A stretch of DNA of 64,000 bases, taken from NCBI RefSeq assembly GCF_034140825.1, contig NC_089035.1, positions 41,842,001 through 41,906,000 on the forward strand, written 5' to 3'. A program made the translations under genes and the position numbers. Shown here piece by piece: positions 35,101 to 45,512 of this stretch; position 1 is the stretch's first letter, and every line of letters starts with the position of its first letter. Origin of the DNA: Oryza sativa Japonica Group. Its lineage: Eukaryota > Streptophyta > Magnoliopsida > Poales > Poaceae. Under the pieces are notes generated by a model. That model was given only the letters and a program-made list of their open reading frames with translations, did not search any database and was not told where the DNA came from.

Positions 35101-35754
35101 AAACTACATGACATCTGTCGCTCCACGAAAAATCAAATTCAAACTCGATTTACACATTGCAGGAAAAAAAACAAATCAGGATGTGAATTGAATTAATACC
35201 ATTCATACATGGCTTTATCTTCTTTATTTCTCGATGCGTGGGTTGAATGTAGGCTCGATATTTTGTGGAGTAGTATATTCATGTTGTATGAATGTTCTCA
35301 AATATCTAAAGATTTTTTTAATTATGTAAATGGTGTTTGAACATAAGAGGGGACATCCCTTGAGGGATTAAAAACAGTTCCCCTAGTTTAATCTTCGAGT
35401 TCTTTTCATCTTACAAGTTACAATTTCTGTCTATATATGTGCTAGGTTTTCAACGAGGTGAACAGCAGGGAGATGGAGAAGATCAACGTTTTCAGCGGCA
35501 TCTTCAGCAGCTGGATCTTCTCGGCGGTGGTCGGCGTCACGGCGGGGTTCCAGGTGATCATGGTGGAGCTCCTTGGGACTTTCGCCAACACGGTGCATCT
35601 CAGCGGGAAGCTGTGGCTGACGAGCGTGCTGATCGGGTCGGTCGGCTTGGTCATCGGCGCCATCTTGAAGTGCATCCCGGTCGAATCCGGCAGCGACGCT
35701 TCTGATCGTCACGACGGATACCGGCCGATCCCCACCGGCCCGAGTGCGGTTTGA
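29114..35754 (+). CDS. ACA3: Autoinhibited P2B-type Ca2+-ATPase, plasma-membrane type
   Basis: Seven exons (29114-29308, 31542-31596, 31722-33664, 33749-33907, 34269-34440, 34559-34857, 35446-35754) join in frame into 1043 residues. The protein pumps Ca2+ out of the cytosol using ATP. The N-terminus (about 20-60: [19 protein letters not shown]) is the basic amphipathic calmodulin-binding autoinhibitory region typical of plant ACAs. An actuator loop with SGES, the PEGLP helix (from 417) and the phosphorylated Asp460 in DKTGTLT are present. So are MVTGDN and the hinge GDGTNDAPA (760). Helices flank these motifs, with more in exons 5-7. Length equals what I recall for rice OsACA3. Intron 3 is GC-AG: exon 3 ends KIQ before gcacgt and exon 4 resumes VMARS, the family sequence. 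Two transposons sit in introns 4 and 6. A Kozak-like ATCATGTCG context supports the start. Confidence 0.95.
29921..30078. repeat. 79-bp tandem duplication in intron 1 of the Ca2+-ATPase
   Basis: TGTTTTGGAT starts at 29921 and again at 30000. Each copy ends GGTATCTCCCATTAGGATAG then TGGCGAAAAAAAA. The copies differ at only a few positions, so the event is recent. Confidence 0.93.
30090..30265. repeat. Dispersed repeat shared with 58757-58905 (inverted)
   Basis: AGATCGCTAAGAACACATAT, AAAAGTTTTATTCACAAATT and TTTATTTTTCAGCTTTTGC match the reverse complement of 58757-58905 at high identity. It is probably a MITE family. A TTTGGCATATTCATATGC end is visible on the left. Confidence 0.75.
33918..34183. 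mobile_element. Stowaway MITE in intron 4 of the Ca2+-ATPase
   Basis: The left end CCTCCGTTTCAGGTTATAAG and inverted right end CTCTCTCTGTTTCAGGTTAT pair, as do GACTTTGGTCAAAGTCAAA and TTTGATCAAAGTCAAAACG inside. TA copies flank it (33916-33917 and 34184-34185). The left end begins ten bases after the exon 4 border at 33907. Confidence 0.88.
34910..35383. mobile_element. Mutator-type MITE with perfect 9-bp duplication, intron 6 of the Ca2+-ATPase
   Basis: TAGTTTAAT occurs exactly at both borders (34901-34909 and 35384-35392). The left end GGGAATGGATTCTCTAATTC and inverted right end GGGGAACTGTTTTTAATCCC continue into identical GGGATGTCCCCTC blocks, giving about 38-bp imperfect terminal repeats. 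A 9-bp duplication is the signature of Mutator-like elements. The interior is non-coding and includes a T-run followed by CGCCGGGATGGC. Confidence 0.9.
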
Positions 35755-36264
35755 TTTTTGCAGGCATTTTGATCATCGTTTTCTTCATAAAGAAGGAGAT
35801 GAGTTTGCATGCAAACTTCGTAGTTTAACTCAGTTTTTTTTTCCTCCCGAACGGAAGACATTCAGTTTTTCACACAAACATCGTAGTTTTAACTCCTCCA
35901 AAGAGTAGGTTTTGTCATTGCGTCTTCTTTTTTCCCCTCAGATTTGGTAGTGATAATAAGTTGTCATTGTTTTGATCCAAGGGATAGAATTCAGTTAGAC
36001 AAAATTGAACTATAACAAGAGCATGTACTTGCCATTTCGTTTTTTTTTTCAATTGAGGGCATGCATGCACCCTTACTTTGTTGGTTTGAGCCTCTCAACT
36101 ATTCTATTTTGTGCAACCAGGTTCTTTTATGCAGCAAATTCTTGCTGACGTGTTATATCATCTCTTAGATAAGAAATTACACATTCTCCATCTTCACCAA
36201 AGAGATTACAAATTCTCCATCTTCACGATGTTCAAGCCGACTTCTCCTCATATTCATGAATTGA
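35755..36264. other. 3' UTR and flank of the Ca2+-ATPase
   Basis: AT-rich 3' region with no gene. ATAAAGAAGG near 35787 is a possible weak polyadenylation signal. Confidence 0.45.
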
Positions 36265-36413
36265 GGGTGTGTTTGGATAATGGGAAATGAGAGGTGGGAT
36301 TGGGATTAGGAATTGAATGAAGGGTTAGGATTAAATGGATGAGGGAGAATGAATGGTTAAGATTTAAAGAGGGGTGGGAAATCATTTCCCTTAGATATTT
36401 GCCAAACACTGCC
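36265..36413. mobile_element. Tourist-like MITE, copy 1 of a two-copy family here
   Basis: TGA flanks both ends (36262-36264 and 36414-36416). The ends are GGGTGTGTTTGGATAATGGG and inverted GGCAGTGTTTGGCAA. The same family lies at 47738-47896. The 3-bp TNA target fits Harbinger/Tourist elements. Confidence 0.8.
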
Positions 36414-37192
36414 TGAGCTCCAATTTAAAGATTTCTCCATCGTAGCGTAATCCCGAAATGGATTCAGAAAGTTCAGATATATAGTTGAGGGTTTTGGAGT
36501 TTTTGACAGCGACAAAATAGGATCGTATACTTTAACTCCACAATAGTCCTTCAGGCCTAGAAAGAAAGAAAAATGGAAATACCATTAATTAGATTAGAAG
36601 TAGGGCAAGCGTATTAGGGCTGAGCTACAACTCCTAATTTTTGCTTCAGGAGTTGGGTCTAGAGTGGAATTGTGGAGCTGCCTAAACCCAGCTCCATATC
36701 TCTAGTATATTTTGTAAGAGAGCTCCACTCAGCTCCGCTCCTATTTTAGGTGGAGCTGAAACTGTTTGGCTGAGCTACAACTCCAATAGAGGTGGAGCTG
36801 GAGTTGAAGCTGTGCCAAACATAGTATTTGCATAATCAAGAGATCCGAAATACGGAGTAAAACTTACTCCATCTCGGCAATTTCGCTTTACACGCCACAA
36901 AGGATTTGTGTTCCAAACTCCGTATTGCAAGTCTTTTAGCCCTAGAAAAAAAAAAGATAAAATGAACCAGCAAAGTCAAAAATAAGTAGGATTCAAGTGT
37001 TTGCATAAGAAAAGAGGCATGATATCAGAAATAAGACTTACACCAACTCGGCAATTTCGCTTAACACGCCACGAAGGTGTTGTCTCCCTGTAAAAAATCA
37101 GCCCCTTATTCCTATAAGCATGAGAAAAGAAACAATTAGCATGCCAGGTAGAATGAAAAGGCAACGAAGGAACATCAATGAAGTAAAGACAC
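36414..37192. other. Spacer between convergent genes
   Basis: Between the Ca2+-ATPase (+) and the F-box gene (-). About 36600-36830 is a repeat rich in GGAGCTG/CAGCTCC motifs, resembling about 9440-9650. The stretch 36980-37192 is probably 3' UTR of the F-box gene. No gene is seen. Confidence 0.5.
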
Positions 37193-38551
37193 TTACCAAT
37201 ATTTACGATAGCAACATGTTAAGATATGGTGAATGAGGCTATACGGCCTAGGTGGAGGTGAATTTCCAATGCTTCCATCAATCAGAGGTGACCAGGTACG
37301 ACTGCTGAGGTGGTATTGCGTAAAGAACAATTCCGTTGGAGGAGTGTGAAATATATAACCACCAGTATCACCACAGAAAATGGTAGGAAGTGCCTTAGAG
37401 GAGACACAGATAGTCCGTGGACCAATGAACAAGGCATGGTCACCAATGCTCGCCACCGGACTAAATCTTCCTGAGGTAAGGTCAGAAATCCTATACACTG
37501 AAGTGTGAGTGTAATTTCCAATGTCGTTGTAGGCAAAAGGCAGCAGCATGGTCTGTGAGTCTAATGATGTGGGTCTACTGTCATGGCCAATTATCAGTAT
37601 CTCCGAGTCGCATTCTGCCAGAAAACAAGGGCCGAACAGCTTGTCCTTAGGAATTGTTGCAACCAGCTTCGGTGCCAGCTCCTTCTCTGGCAAAGGAGAG
37701 CCTTCAGCATCCTGATCATTGGGTGGATCAATCTGGAGAATGTCTGAATTGCCGGTTATATCGTGCTTAGCCTTCACCATAAACAGCTTCCCTTGGTATG
37801 ACAATGTCCTCCAGCAGGGGCGCCCAAAGTAACATTTGGACAGAGTCCATTGCAGGTCGCCGGAGGCGGCGAAAGCTACCCGGTTGAACAGGTGGAAGGC
37901 CAGCATGACAGTGATGCTGCCAGTGTCGTTAACACTGACAGAAGCGCAGACATCTCTGAGGAAACCTATCCTGTGCTTCTCTTCGTTGTAATTCCACAGA
38001 ACGGAGTTTGTGGTGTTACCCATCTGCGGCCGGAGGGTCTCGAGGGGCGGGAGGTCGGCGATGTCGCCGGTGAAGGGGTGGAGGAGGCGGATGGCGGTGT
38101 CGTGGTCCCGCTGCAGCAGGAGGAGGCCGTCGACGGAGTCGAGCACCATGTGGTCCTGGAAGAGCAGGAGCTTGGCGCGGGCGAGGGCGCCGGTGGAGAG
38201 GTTGAAGAAGCGGACGAACCCGCGGAGCTTGGCGTGGCCGGGGTGGAGGCCGTGGCCCTCGGGGAACATCATCCAGCGGCGCGGGTGGAAGCGCGGGTCG
38301 GTGATGCCGCGGCCGCGCGGGCAGGCGGTGGCGGAGCGCCAGGCGGCGCAGACGGCGCGGAGGCGGACGTAGTCGAGGAGGTCGCTGGCGAGCGCCCGCT
38401 CCGCGACCAGCCGCAGGAGGTCGGGGTTCAACGACGCCCACGGCGACTCGGGGGGCGCGAGGCGGCGGCGCTTGGCGGTGGCGGCGCACGGAGCCACGGC
38501 CAGCTGGGGCGCAGGCCGCTTTGGGCATCTCGTCGTCCTCGGCCGCGACAT
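37193..38551 (-). CDS. F-box / DUF295 protein
   Basis: Intronless minus-strand gene. I start at the ATG at 38551 (MSRPRTTRC; 452 residues), just before a basic nuclear-signal-like patch (AKRRRL). The frame is open back to an ATG at 38677 (494 residues), but that extension looks like leader. Residues about 38-80 form a degenerate F-box (PWASLNPDLLRLVAERA, then RLRAVCAAWRSA). The rest is the beta-rich DUF295 C-terminal domain (HPFTGDIADLPPLETL, CWRTLSYQGKLFMV, IFHTPP). Plant F-box/DUF295 proteins are putative substrate receptors of SCF ubiquitin ligases, a large fast-evolving grass family. The substrate is unknown. Strong GC-to-AT change along the gene is typical of grasses. No sign of truncation. 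Confidence 0.9.
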   Translation of the reverse strand: MSRPRTTRCPKRPAPQLAVAPCAATAKRRRLAPPESPWASLNPDLLRLVAERALASDLLDYVRLRAVCAAWRSATACPRGRGITDPRFHPRRWMMFPEGHGLHPGHAKLRGFVRFFNLSTGALARAKLLLFQDHMVLDSVDGLLLLQRDHDTAIRLLHPFTGDIADLPPLETLRPQMGNTTNSVLWNYNEEKHRIGFLRDVCASVSVNDTGSITVMLAFHLFNRVAFAASGDLQWTLSKCYFGRPCWRTLSYQGKLFMVKAKHDITGNSDILQIDPPNDQDAEGSPLPEKELAPKLVATIPKDKLFGPCFLAECDSEILIIGHDSRPTSLDSQTMLLPFAYNDIGNYTHTSVYRISDLTSGRFSPVASIGDHALFIGPRTICVSSKALPTIFCGDTGGYIFHTPPTELFFTQYHLSSRTWSPLIDGSIGNSPPPRPYSLIHHILTCCYRKYW

Positions 38552-39841
38552 CCCTCTCCTCCTCGTCGGCGGCGAAAAGATTTTCTCCTTATTTTTTGAA
38601 TTTTTTTTCCCCAAATCAACTGTCAGATCTGCGAGTGTGAGGCGGCGAGAGTTGTTGGTGATGTGGTCGATGGCCAATCTAGCGCTCAGTTATATCGGCA
38701 GGAAACGAGAGTGAATGCCTACTCCTGATCGGAATTGGATTTGCATCCAACGAGTTGATCCGCCAAGCGAACGGATTCGGAGAGGAGAGACGGCTGGTTA
38801 AATTGGGAGTTTCATCTCCAAGGAGAGAAACGAAGGCGAGGGGCAAAACAGACATTGCATATCACTGGTCCACACTGGCTACCTCATATAGTAACTCACG
38901 TAGGCAAAGTGGCAAAAGATTTTTTTTAAAAAAACTCAGAATTGGATAAATAGTTTAGAAAAAATAATTATTTTGAAGATTGAGACATGTATGTATGAAT
39001 GAAGTAAAAAGAAAGCTAAAATAAAAGAGTAGGTAGTTGGTTGAAAAGTTTAGAGAGTGATATTTTTTTCGGATCGATCCACTGACGAGGAGCGTTATCC
39101 AAAAAACTATCTTTTTTTTAAGAAACACAATACAATACAGACGTATACGTACACAAAGCACACACTAACCCTTAAAAATACAATTTCAATAAAAAAAATT
39201 CTCTCATAGTTGTCTAACTAATTTTCTCTAAGTTTTTCGTTAGCTTTATAATATTTTATTCATCCAAATAAGCAATTTTCTTCCGTCTATAATCCGTCCA
39301 ATCATTCATCAGAGAATCCGTGTGGATCCTATTAAGATGAGAAAAAAAAAAGTCATTTGGCTGTCGACACGATGACACGCTCCTTGGCTCGAACAAATGT
39401 TTAGAGCTGATTGCAACTAGCTGGTGCACAGGTTTCTGGGGCGGAGCTATGTGTATCAAGGGGGCGTTAAAAGTGACCAGAGAACCCATCCACTTCGGCA
39501 ATTACCTGCCACACTAACTCACATGTTTCGAGTTGGGCAAGGCTCTCACTATCATGCAAGAAGCCCAGAACTTGAACTATTCATCCACAATGACACGTAA
39601 ATGAGTAACCATGTTAATGACATCATCATTCTTCTTCACACAAGAGCTTGGTGTCTACCCACAGAAATAGTCATGCCAAGAAGAGGCTGCAGGGATAAAT
39701 ACTTGCAACAAGCGTTCGCAAATTTGCGAGGAAACATACGAATACGAGTAACTAGAGGAATATAATAAGGATTTATGTACAATAATACGCTTTGTTGCAT
39801 AGTACCTAATTTATCAAGACTCGCGGACACTTCACACGGTT
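38552..39841. other. Promoter side of the F-box gene and 3' flank of the BRCT gene
   Basis: 38552-38900 holds the F-box gene leader and promoter. 38900-39300 is AT-rich. 39300-39841 is probably the 3' UTR of the BRCT gene. I see no further coding gene. Confidence 0.5.
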
Positions 39842-42800
39842 TTATCCTGAAAAAAGACGATACCTGCAAGATAGAAGCCACGGCCACCAGTTGGGAGTTG
39901 AGTTATCAGGCATGGCTTGATGTTCATTCCATTGGAAATGATAACGCTACAATCTGACGAGAAAGAGCGTACCTTTCAAATTCTAGCTTCTGGGTGACAA
40001 TACCATTAAGCACAAGCTCTGATTCAAACACCTCAAAACCTGCAACGGTGCAACATCAACCAGCGGTTTACGACAAATGGAGTAAGCCCCAGAACTTTAT
40101 TAGGTACAGGGAGCGTAGCACACACCGTTCTTAATGAATGGCACGCATATTTTGTAGTCTTGTTCACAAGAGATTACAAAAGCTCCCATTAAACTTCTAT
40201 TCTTCATCTTGGACATTGCGTTTCTCTCCAACACCTGGCAAACCAACAAATGTAATCGTTGTGCAAGCAATTTAAGAAATGGAAATTATGTATCCAAGTA
40301 TGGGATCCTAACATATTGGCATGTAATGAAGTAGTGTTCTTAACAGAGAAAATGCAATTAAAAACGAACCACAAATCATTTGATAACTTTCATCACACCT
40401 TTTAGCTATATCTTGAAACCAAATCAGTAATATTGGCAACAACAAAATTGAATTAAACACATGTCACTAGAAATCTCCATTGTAAAAAACACAGGTCACT
40501 AGAAAATGTTCCAGATTGATGGTAATCCACGTTGATCCTACTCGTATTTGTTGTTGCATCACAAACACAATGCCTCCAGATTTTTGTGCACTTTACATAA
40601 CAATGTGAAGAATTGAAGTCCTTTATGTGCATTAACTTCTAAGCAGCTGGAAAGTTCATACTGTTGCAGAAACAAGTACCATCTAAAATCTGGAGATAGT
40701 TGAGATGACAACACAGAATAAATGAATGCAACAAAGGGTAGATTACCAAAGACAAGGAAAGTGCTCCAAAAGAAAATTCAGATTGATTTGAACAGAGGTA
40801 TATAACAAGCGTATACCTTGCCATGAGCAGTCACTACTAAACTTTTCAAAAGCTCCTTGCTAGGTTTAGCATTTGGTGTGATTAGCACTCTTCTACCCTG
40901 GAAATTCAATAAATTTTTAGGTAACATAAACATTTCATATTTTGGCATACTGAAGTTAAAGTATCTCTTGGCATCAAGATAATATAATTGCCAAAAATTG
41001 CTAGTATTTGTTCTCATTTTGATTATATTTTTCAAGCTAATAAACTAAAATATCACCTCTAACAAAGGTTTTTTGCAAGCTCGGCTTAGTGAGACAGGCA
41101 TGCTAAAGCCTAGCTCCTTTTCCTTCTTTATATCCCTCAGAATGTATCTTTTCTCATCAATGAAACTCCTAGCTTCCCTGCAGCATTCAAGCCATGCCGG
41201 TGTGACTACAGGTATGCCCGTAGCTATTGCCTCTAGCATGTTCCTTGTGCGCGCAAACTTTTCAGCAACAAAGTGTGTAGCCTCTGAAATAGTTGTTGCC
41301 ACTGATAATCCAAAATGTATCAAAATCTGCCAATGGCCAAATAGAGTTTTAAGAGGTGAGAACCATTGAGAGACCTTTCATTACTCTGTGTAGTTTGTGC
41401 AATTAAGAAATGGATGGTACCTTTGTTTGATCGTTGAGGGTTTCATTGCCCATACTTTGGCTAAGTAGTACACGGACTGTGGACATATGCTTTCTCCTTC
41501 GCCTGCTAGATTGCAATACTGGAGATACTTCATTTCTAAAGAGGTTAGCAAGTTCTCTGGAACCTGGTGATTTCAGGACTCTCTTCGGTGTTTCTGATGT
41601 ACGTGTCCTAGCTTGGGGCCCTGCACCATTTAGCTCTCTCAGCGGTACACTGGGCATCAAACTAGAGTCATGACCCTTCTTCTCAGGTATTGACTGTTTT
41701 TCAAGCCCTACAGTAAAAGTTTCTGCAAGTGGATTGAAGTATGAACTACCTGCTGATGCTTCATGATCAGCAAAAGAAGAATGTTGACTCATTCTCAAGC
41801 CACTTGTGGTATCTTGATCAGATACGCTTACTGTGTTAGCTGTTGAAAGCTGTTTTACTTCTGTAGTTTTGGCTCTAAGTGCCGTTGGCTTGATAGCTTC
41901 AATGAACTCAATTTTTGAGCTTCCCGAGGTAAATATATATGTCCTCCTCCTTTTAGGATGGATTAAAGCATCTGTATCTAGTGAAAGAGGAATATTTGAG
42001 TCATTTGTACCAGATCTTGTGATTACTTCTGACACCTCATGATCTATGTCTCTTTGAGTAATCCCACTGCTGATGTTTCTTTTTGCTTTCCCTGCCATCT
42101 GTTTCGTATACTTCCTGGTTTGTGATGTGTTTGTATGAGAGACTGAACTTTCACCATTTTCCCTTACTGTATCATCTACCTTGATTTGCTTGTATTCTGT
42201 TGCCACTCCTGATCTGTGACGCAAGAAGTTTACCTTTCTCTTTTGAATTGGTGAATGAACTGCACATGTCTTATCAACTTTGGTTCCTTTTGTCATATTT
42301 TTAACAACAGAATCTTCAGGACGTTCATTCTCCTTGACATCATAACTGACAGTTGAAGCATTGAACAATGCTTCCATGGCTTCAGCTGCCATCTGAGTAT
42401 TTGGCCCAATATCATATTCTTGGTATAAATCATCAGTACCACAAAATGGTTCCGTTTTCTTCAGACAATTAGTACCCAAGTCCTCATCAATGCATTCTAG
42501 TATGGGCCAAGCCCTGGTACTTGATCCACAGCCACCGTGTTTCACTTGATTATTAGCACGATCTACTGTATTTTCCATGGAAATAATACTGGTTCTGCAA
42601 TCATCAACAGTGGGGGTATCAACCCAGTCAAAATTTCCAGCCTTTTTTAGTGGGGAACTGCACCTAGCCCTTTTGGCCAGGCATTGAGCTATATCTGAAC
42701 CTAAAGTAGAAGCTGACTTTGCCCTCGTTGTCTGGTCGATGCTTATTTGCTGATAAGTTTCTATATCATCTTCTACTAGCAGCCTATCCACAATGTCAAT

Positions 42801-42887
42801 AGCGTTGATCTGTGATTCATCACCAGGCTCCTGCGAACTAAGGTAATCCAACTTTGCACATCCGCTTGCAGAAGTCATCATGTGCAT
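39842..42887 (-). CDS. Tandem-BRCT, MDC1-like DNA-damage response protein
   Basis: Six coding exons (41421-42887, 41057-41326, 40817-40897, 40126-40234, 39973-40039, 39842-39863) join in phase into 671 residues. The coding start is the first ATG of the second exon, which begins at 42888. A leader exon ends at 44198. Residues 1-489 are long, polar and probably disordered (DYLSSQEPGDESQINAIDIV near the start, SPIQKRKVNF later). The C-terminus holds two BRCT repeats. The first has ATHFVAEKFARTRNMLEA and the diagnostic Trp in VVTPAWLECCREA. The second has GRRVLITPNAKPS and AFVISCEQDY. This layout matches plant BRCT proteins such as Arabidopsis At3g21480 and animal MDC1/PTIP, whose paired BRCTs bind phospho-Ser tails at DNA breaks. 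The last exon is only 22 bases and ends FERYRLFSG, possibly shorter than relatives. Confidence 0.87.
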
Positions 42888-44330
42888 GCTGTAATACTGA
42901 AATAGACAGAAAACACCTGTTATGAACTTGTAGGCTAACTGTGAATGGTGTTAACAACATGGAGTTGATCGATCATGGCCTAAATGCTGAGTAGACAATA
43001 CTTGAAACCAAGAGCTGGAATCTTCTCAGACTGAACTGTGTATATGAGAGGAACATATTTTAAGATGCTACAGTTTCTAAATCAAGATACACATACCAAA
43101 ATATTTATGCACACGGAAGACAGAAGTGTATGATCATAAGTAAAATAAACAACGTTTATGGGCTTGTTTGAGAGCTAGGGGTGAAAAAAAACAGGGAAGA
43201 ACATCCACAGGAGGGACCTTTTGGGTGTCACGGGATCCCCTTGGGAAATTCCACCCAATTGTTTGGAATAAAAAGAGCCAACAAAAATCCCTGCCTTACA
43301 AAAATAAACGGAAAATTAAGAAAAAATTGCAAAATCCAAAATCTTCTTGGCGCGGGTGGTGGTGTGACCAGGCATTGAGCTAGACAGCTAGTGAAGGGAG
43401 GGGGCTGCCGCCTAGCTCACCAACAGAGGGGGCAACCGCCGTCGAGCTCATGAATGGAAAGATCTCCAGATGCAGGTAGTGACAGCAGTTGATTAGATGC
43501 GGCACCGGCGGTCAGTGGTTGCAAGCTAAACGCGGGCGAGAGCGAGAGAGGCAGCAAGATTTATGGTCGGTTTTTAGTATTACAGTTGATGTGGGGTTCG
43601 TACCAACTAGAAAGAGCCAAAAAAAAATGTTGGATTCTGATTCATATCAGACAGTGTATTCGCAGAAGTAATGCATATGCTTATTGCTATTGGAAAAATG
43701 GATTTTATGATAAATTTGGTTATCACCCAGTCAAATATGTAACAGACGACTGACGAATACTAGTATATAGCAATTTTTATTTTAGAATAGGAGTATATAG
43801 CAATAAACGCAGGCTGTTCTTCTCAATGAACAAGAACACTAAACTCCACTTCACTATTCAAATCCATCTCTCCAAATGATCCATCAGATTATCTACTACT
43901 AGCATGCTGTGGCAGCAAATGATCCGTCAAGGGGATCTTATCACAAATTGATCATTGCCGTGCCATTGAACAATAAATATACTGCGAAGAAAGGTGAGAA
44001 TACATCTACTAGACACAAACGGGTGCGACGAATTCGAGAACGATCGAATCCAACGGGCCTGCCACCGATCGATCGGCGCGTTCAACACTAAGAACCGAAA
44101 AAATCGACTCGAGAAACGCGCGATTCGGTGTTACCAAAAGGCATCGCGTGAAAAGTAACTAAAACACGATGATCCGATTAAGGGATGGGAAAATTACCTG
44201 AGAAGGGGATGCCACCTTTAGTTTTGGATAGGTGAACGAGGCGCTGGAGAGCTCTAGGGTTTAGCTCCTTCGCTTCGCCATTGATCCGCCATGAACTCCT
44301 GGATGGATTGGGGAACGGATGAGAGAGAGA
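42888..44330 (-). promoter_or_regulatory. Leader exon and first intron of the BRCT gene, with uORFs
   Basis: A minus-strand leader exon ends in CAG at 44198 before GTAATTTTC; the intron runs to the acceptor TTACAG at 42889. The leader exon contains a 12-codon upstream frame (ATG at 44292, stop at 44254) and a second overlapping one. It also has AAACCCTAG, a telo-box-like motif. No leader frame runs into the main protein, so translation probably starts in exon 2 and may be damped by the uORFs. 43160-43680 inside the intron is moderately GC-rich but shows no gene. Confidence 0.55.
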
Positions 44331-44551
44331 GGTGAGATGAGTCGGCGAGTGCAGTGAGAAAAGGGGGAGAGAAGCACAAGTTCCAAGCCCGCGCGCAGGA
44401 GGGAAGTGTGCTGGAGAAGCCAAAACACCCCGCCCTTTTTTTTTCTCTTCTGAGCTGTGTTGCGCGCCTCATTTTGGGAGAAAATAAATTTGATGTGAAA
44501 ATTTGTTCGGATCGATTATTTCTTAAAGTTGGAATGCTCCTGTAATATTTG

Positions 44552-44727
44552 TCACTATTTCATCATGGAGAATCAAATTGTTTGCTATAGGAATGATAAG
44601 TCTTAAAGAAACATTAAACGCAGCAAAGGAAAAAAAATCACTATTTCATCATGGATAATCAAATTGTTTGCTCTAGGAATGATAAGTCATAAGCAAACAT
44701 TAAACGAAGCAAAGAAAAGAAAATTCA
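44552..44727. repeat. 86-bp tandem duplication
   Basis: TCACTATTTCATCATGGA starts at 44552 and again at 44638. Both copies continue AATCAAATTGTTTGCT, then GGAATGATAAGTC and AACATTAAACG. They differ at few sites. Confidence 0.95.
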
Positions 44728-45002
44728 CTAGTAAAACTTTTATAGGCGTCCTTATCGATTATATGCATTCTTATCGATTTAGAAGTCAAAGCTGATAAAT
44801 GGTACTCCCTCCATTTCATATTATAATTGTAGTAAACTACAATAGAAATAAAAGATAAAATCAACACTAAAATGACGTTTCAAATTCTAGATTTTGGCGA
44901 TAAACTAATAAAGCAAACGATGGAGGCTGATAAAAATTGTCCTAATTTTTTTATGTTAAAAAAGTGAAGATAGTTTATAGCGCAGAAATCTTGAAACAAA
45001 CA

Positions 45003-45064
45003 GCTCTTCCCACGAGAAATGAAAGAAAAAAGAGCTCTTCCCACGAGAAATGAAAGAAAAAAGA
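45003..45064. repeat. 31-bp tandem duplication
   Basis: GCTCTTCCCACGAGAAATGA then AAGAAAAAAGA occurs twice back to back without visible differences. Confidence 0.97.
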
Positions 45065-45512
45065 AAAGCTATGTTTGAAGTAAACTCATGTGCCATTGCA
45101 CAGTAAGTTAACATGCATCAGTATAAAATAAAATAAAAATTATCGCAATGCATGATACGCTATAATGCACATATTTCTAAGTAAAGGTAGAACTTGCCAC
45201 ATAGCGGATAGTAATCCATTACTACTTACTAACCAGATGATGAACAACATCTAGTTCTTAAGAATAGACAAGTTTCTAGTTCTCCTAACACTGTCACATG
45301 CTTTAACATATCACGGATTGCTCATAAACACAAGTGAACATCAATTGCATGGGCACTAGATAATGTGAAAAAAGAGAGCATTCCCAATCCAGCTGTCTAG
45401 GATTATAGATCACAATTCGCAAATAGCAAATCGTCCAATCAGGTCCTTCTGTCCATGGGGCGCCGTAGATTCGTTGATGGTTTACAATTAGAGGCTAACA
45501 AAAACATCAGCA

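Larger units (their letters stand above)
44331..45512. other. Spacer with short tandem duplications and a degenerate Stowaway
   Basis: Contains two duplications (44552-44727 and 45003-45064). A diverged Stowaway-like element (CTCCCTCCATTTCATATTAT at about 44805, GATGGAG near 44920) also lies here. No gene is seen. The end of the stretch is 3' UTR of the next minus-strand gene. Confidence 0.55.

Noticed and set aside
38552-38677. Upstream start for the F-box protein (494 residues)
   Set aside because: The extension lacks family similarity and passes through an A/T-rich leader. It is still possible, so it is noted in the entry.
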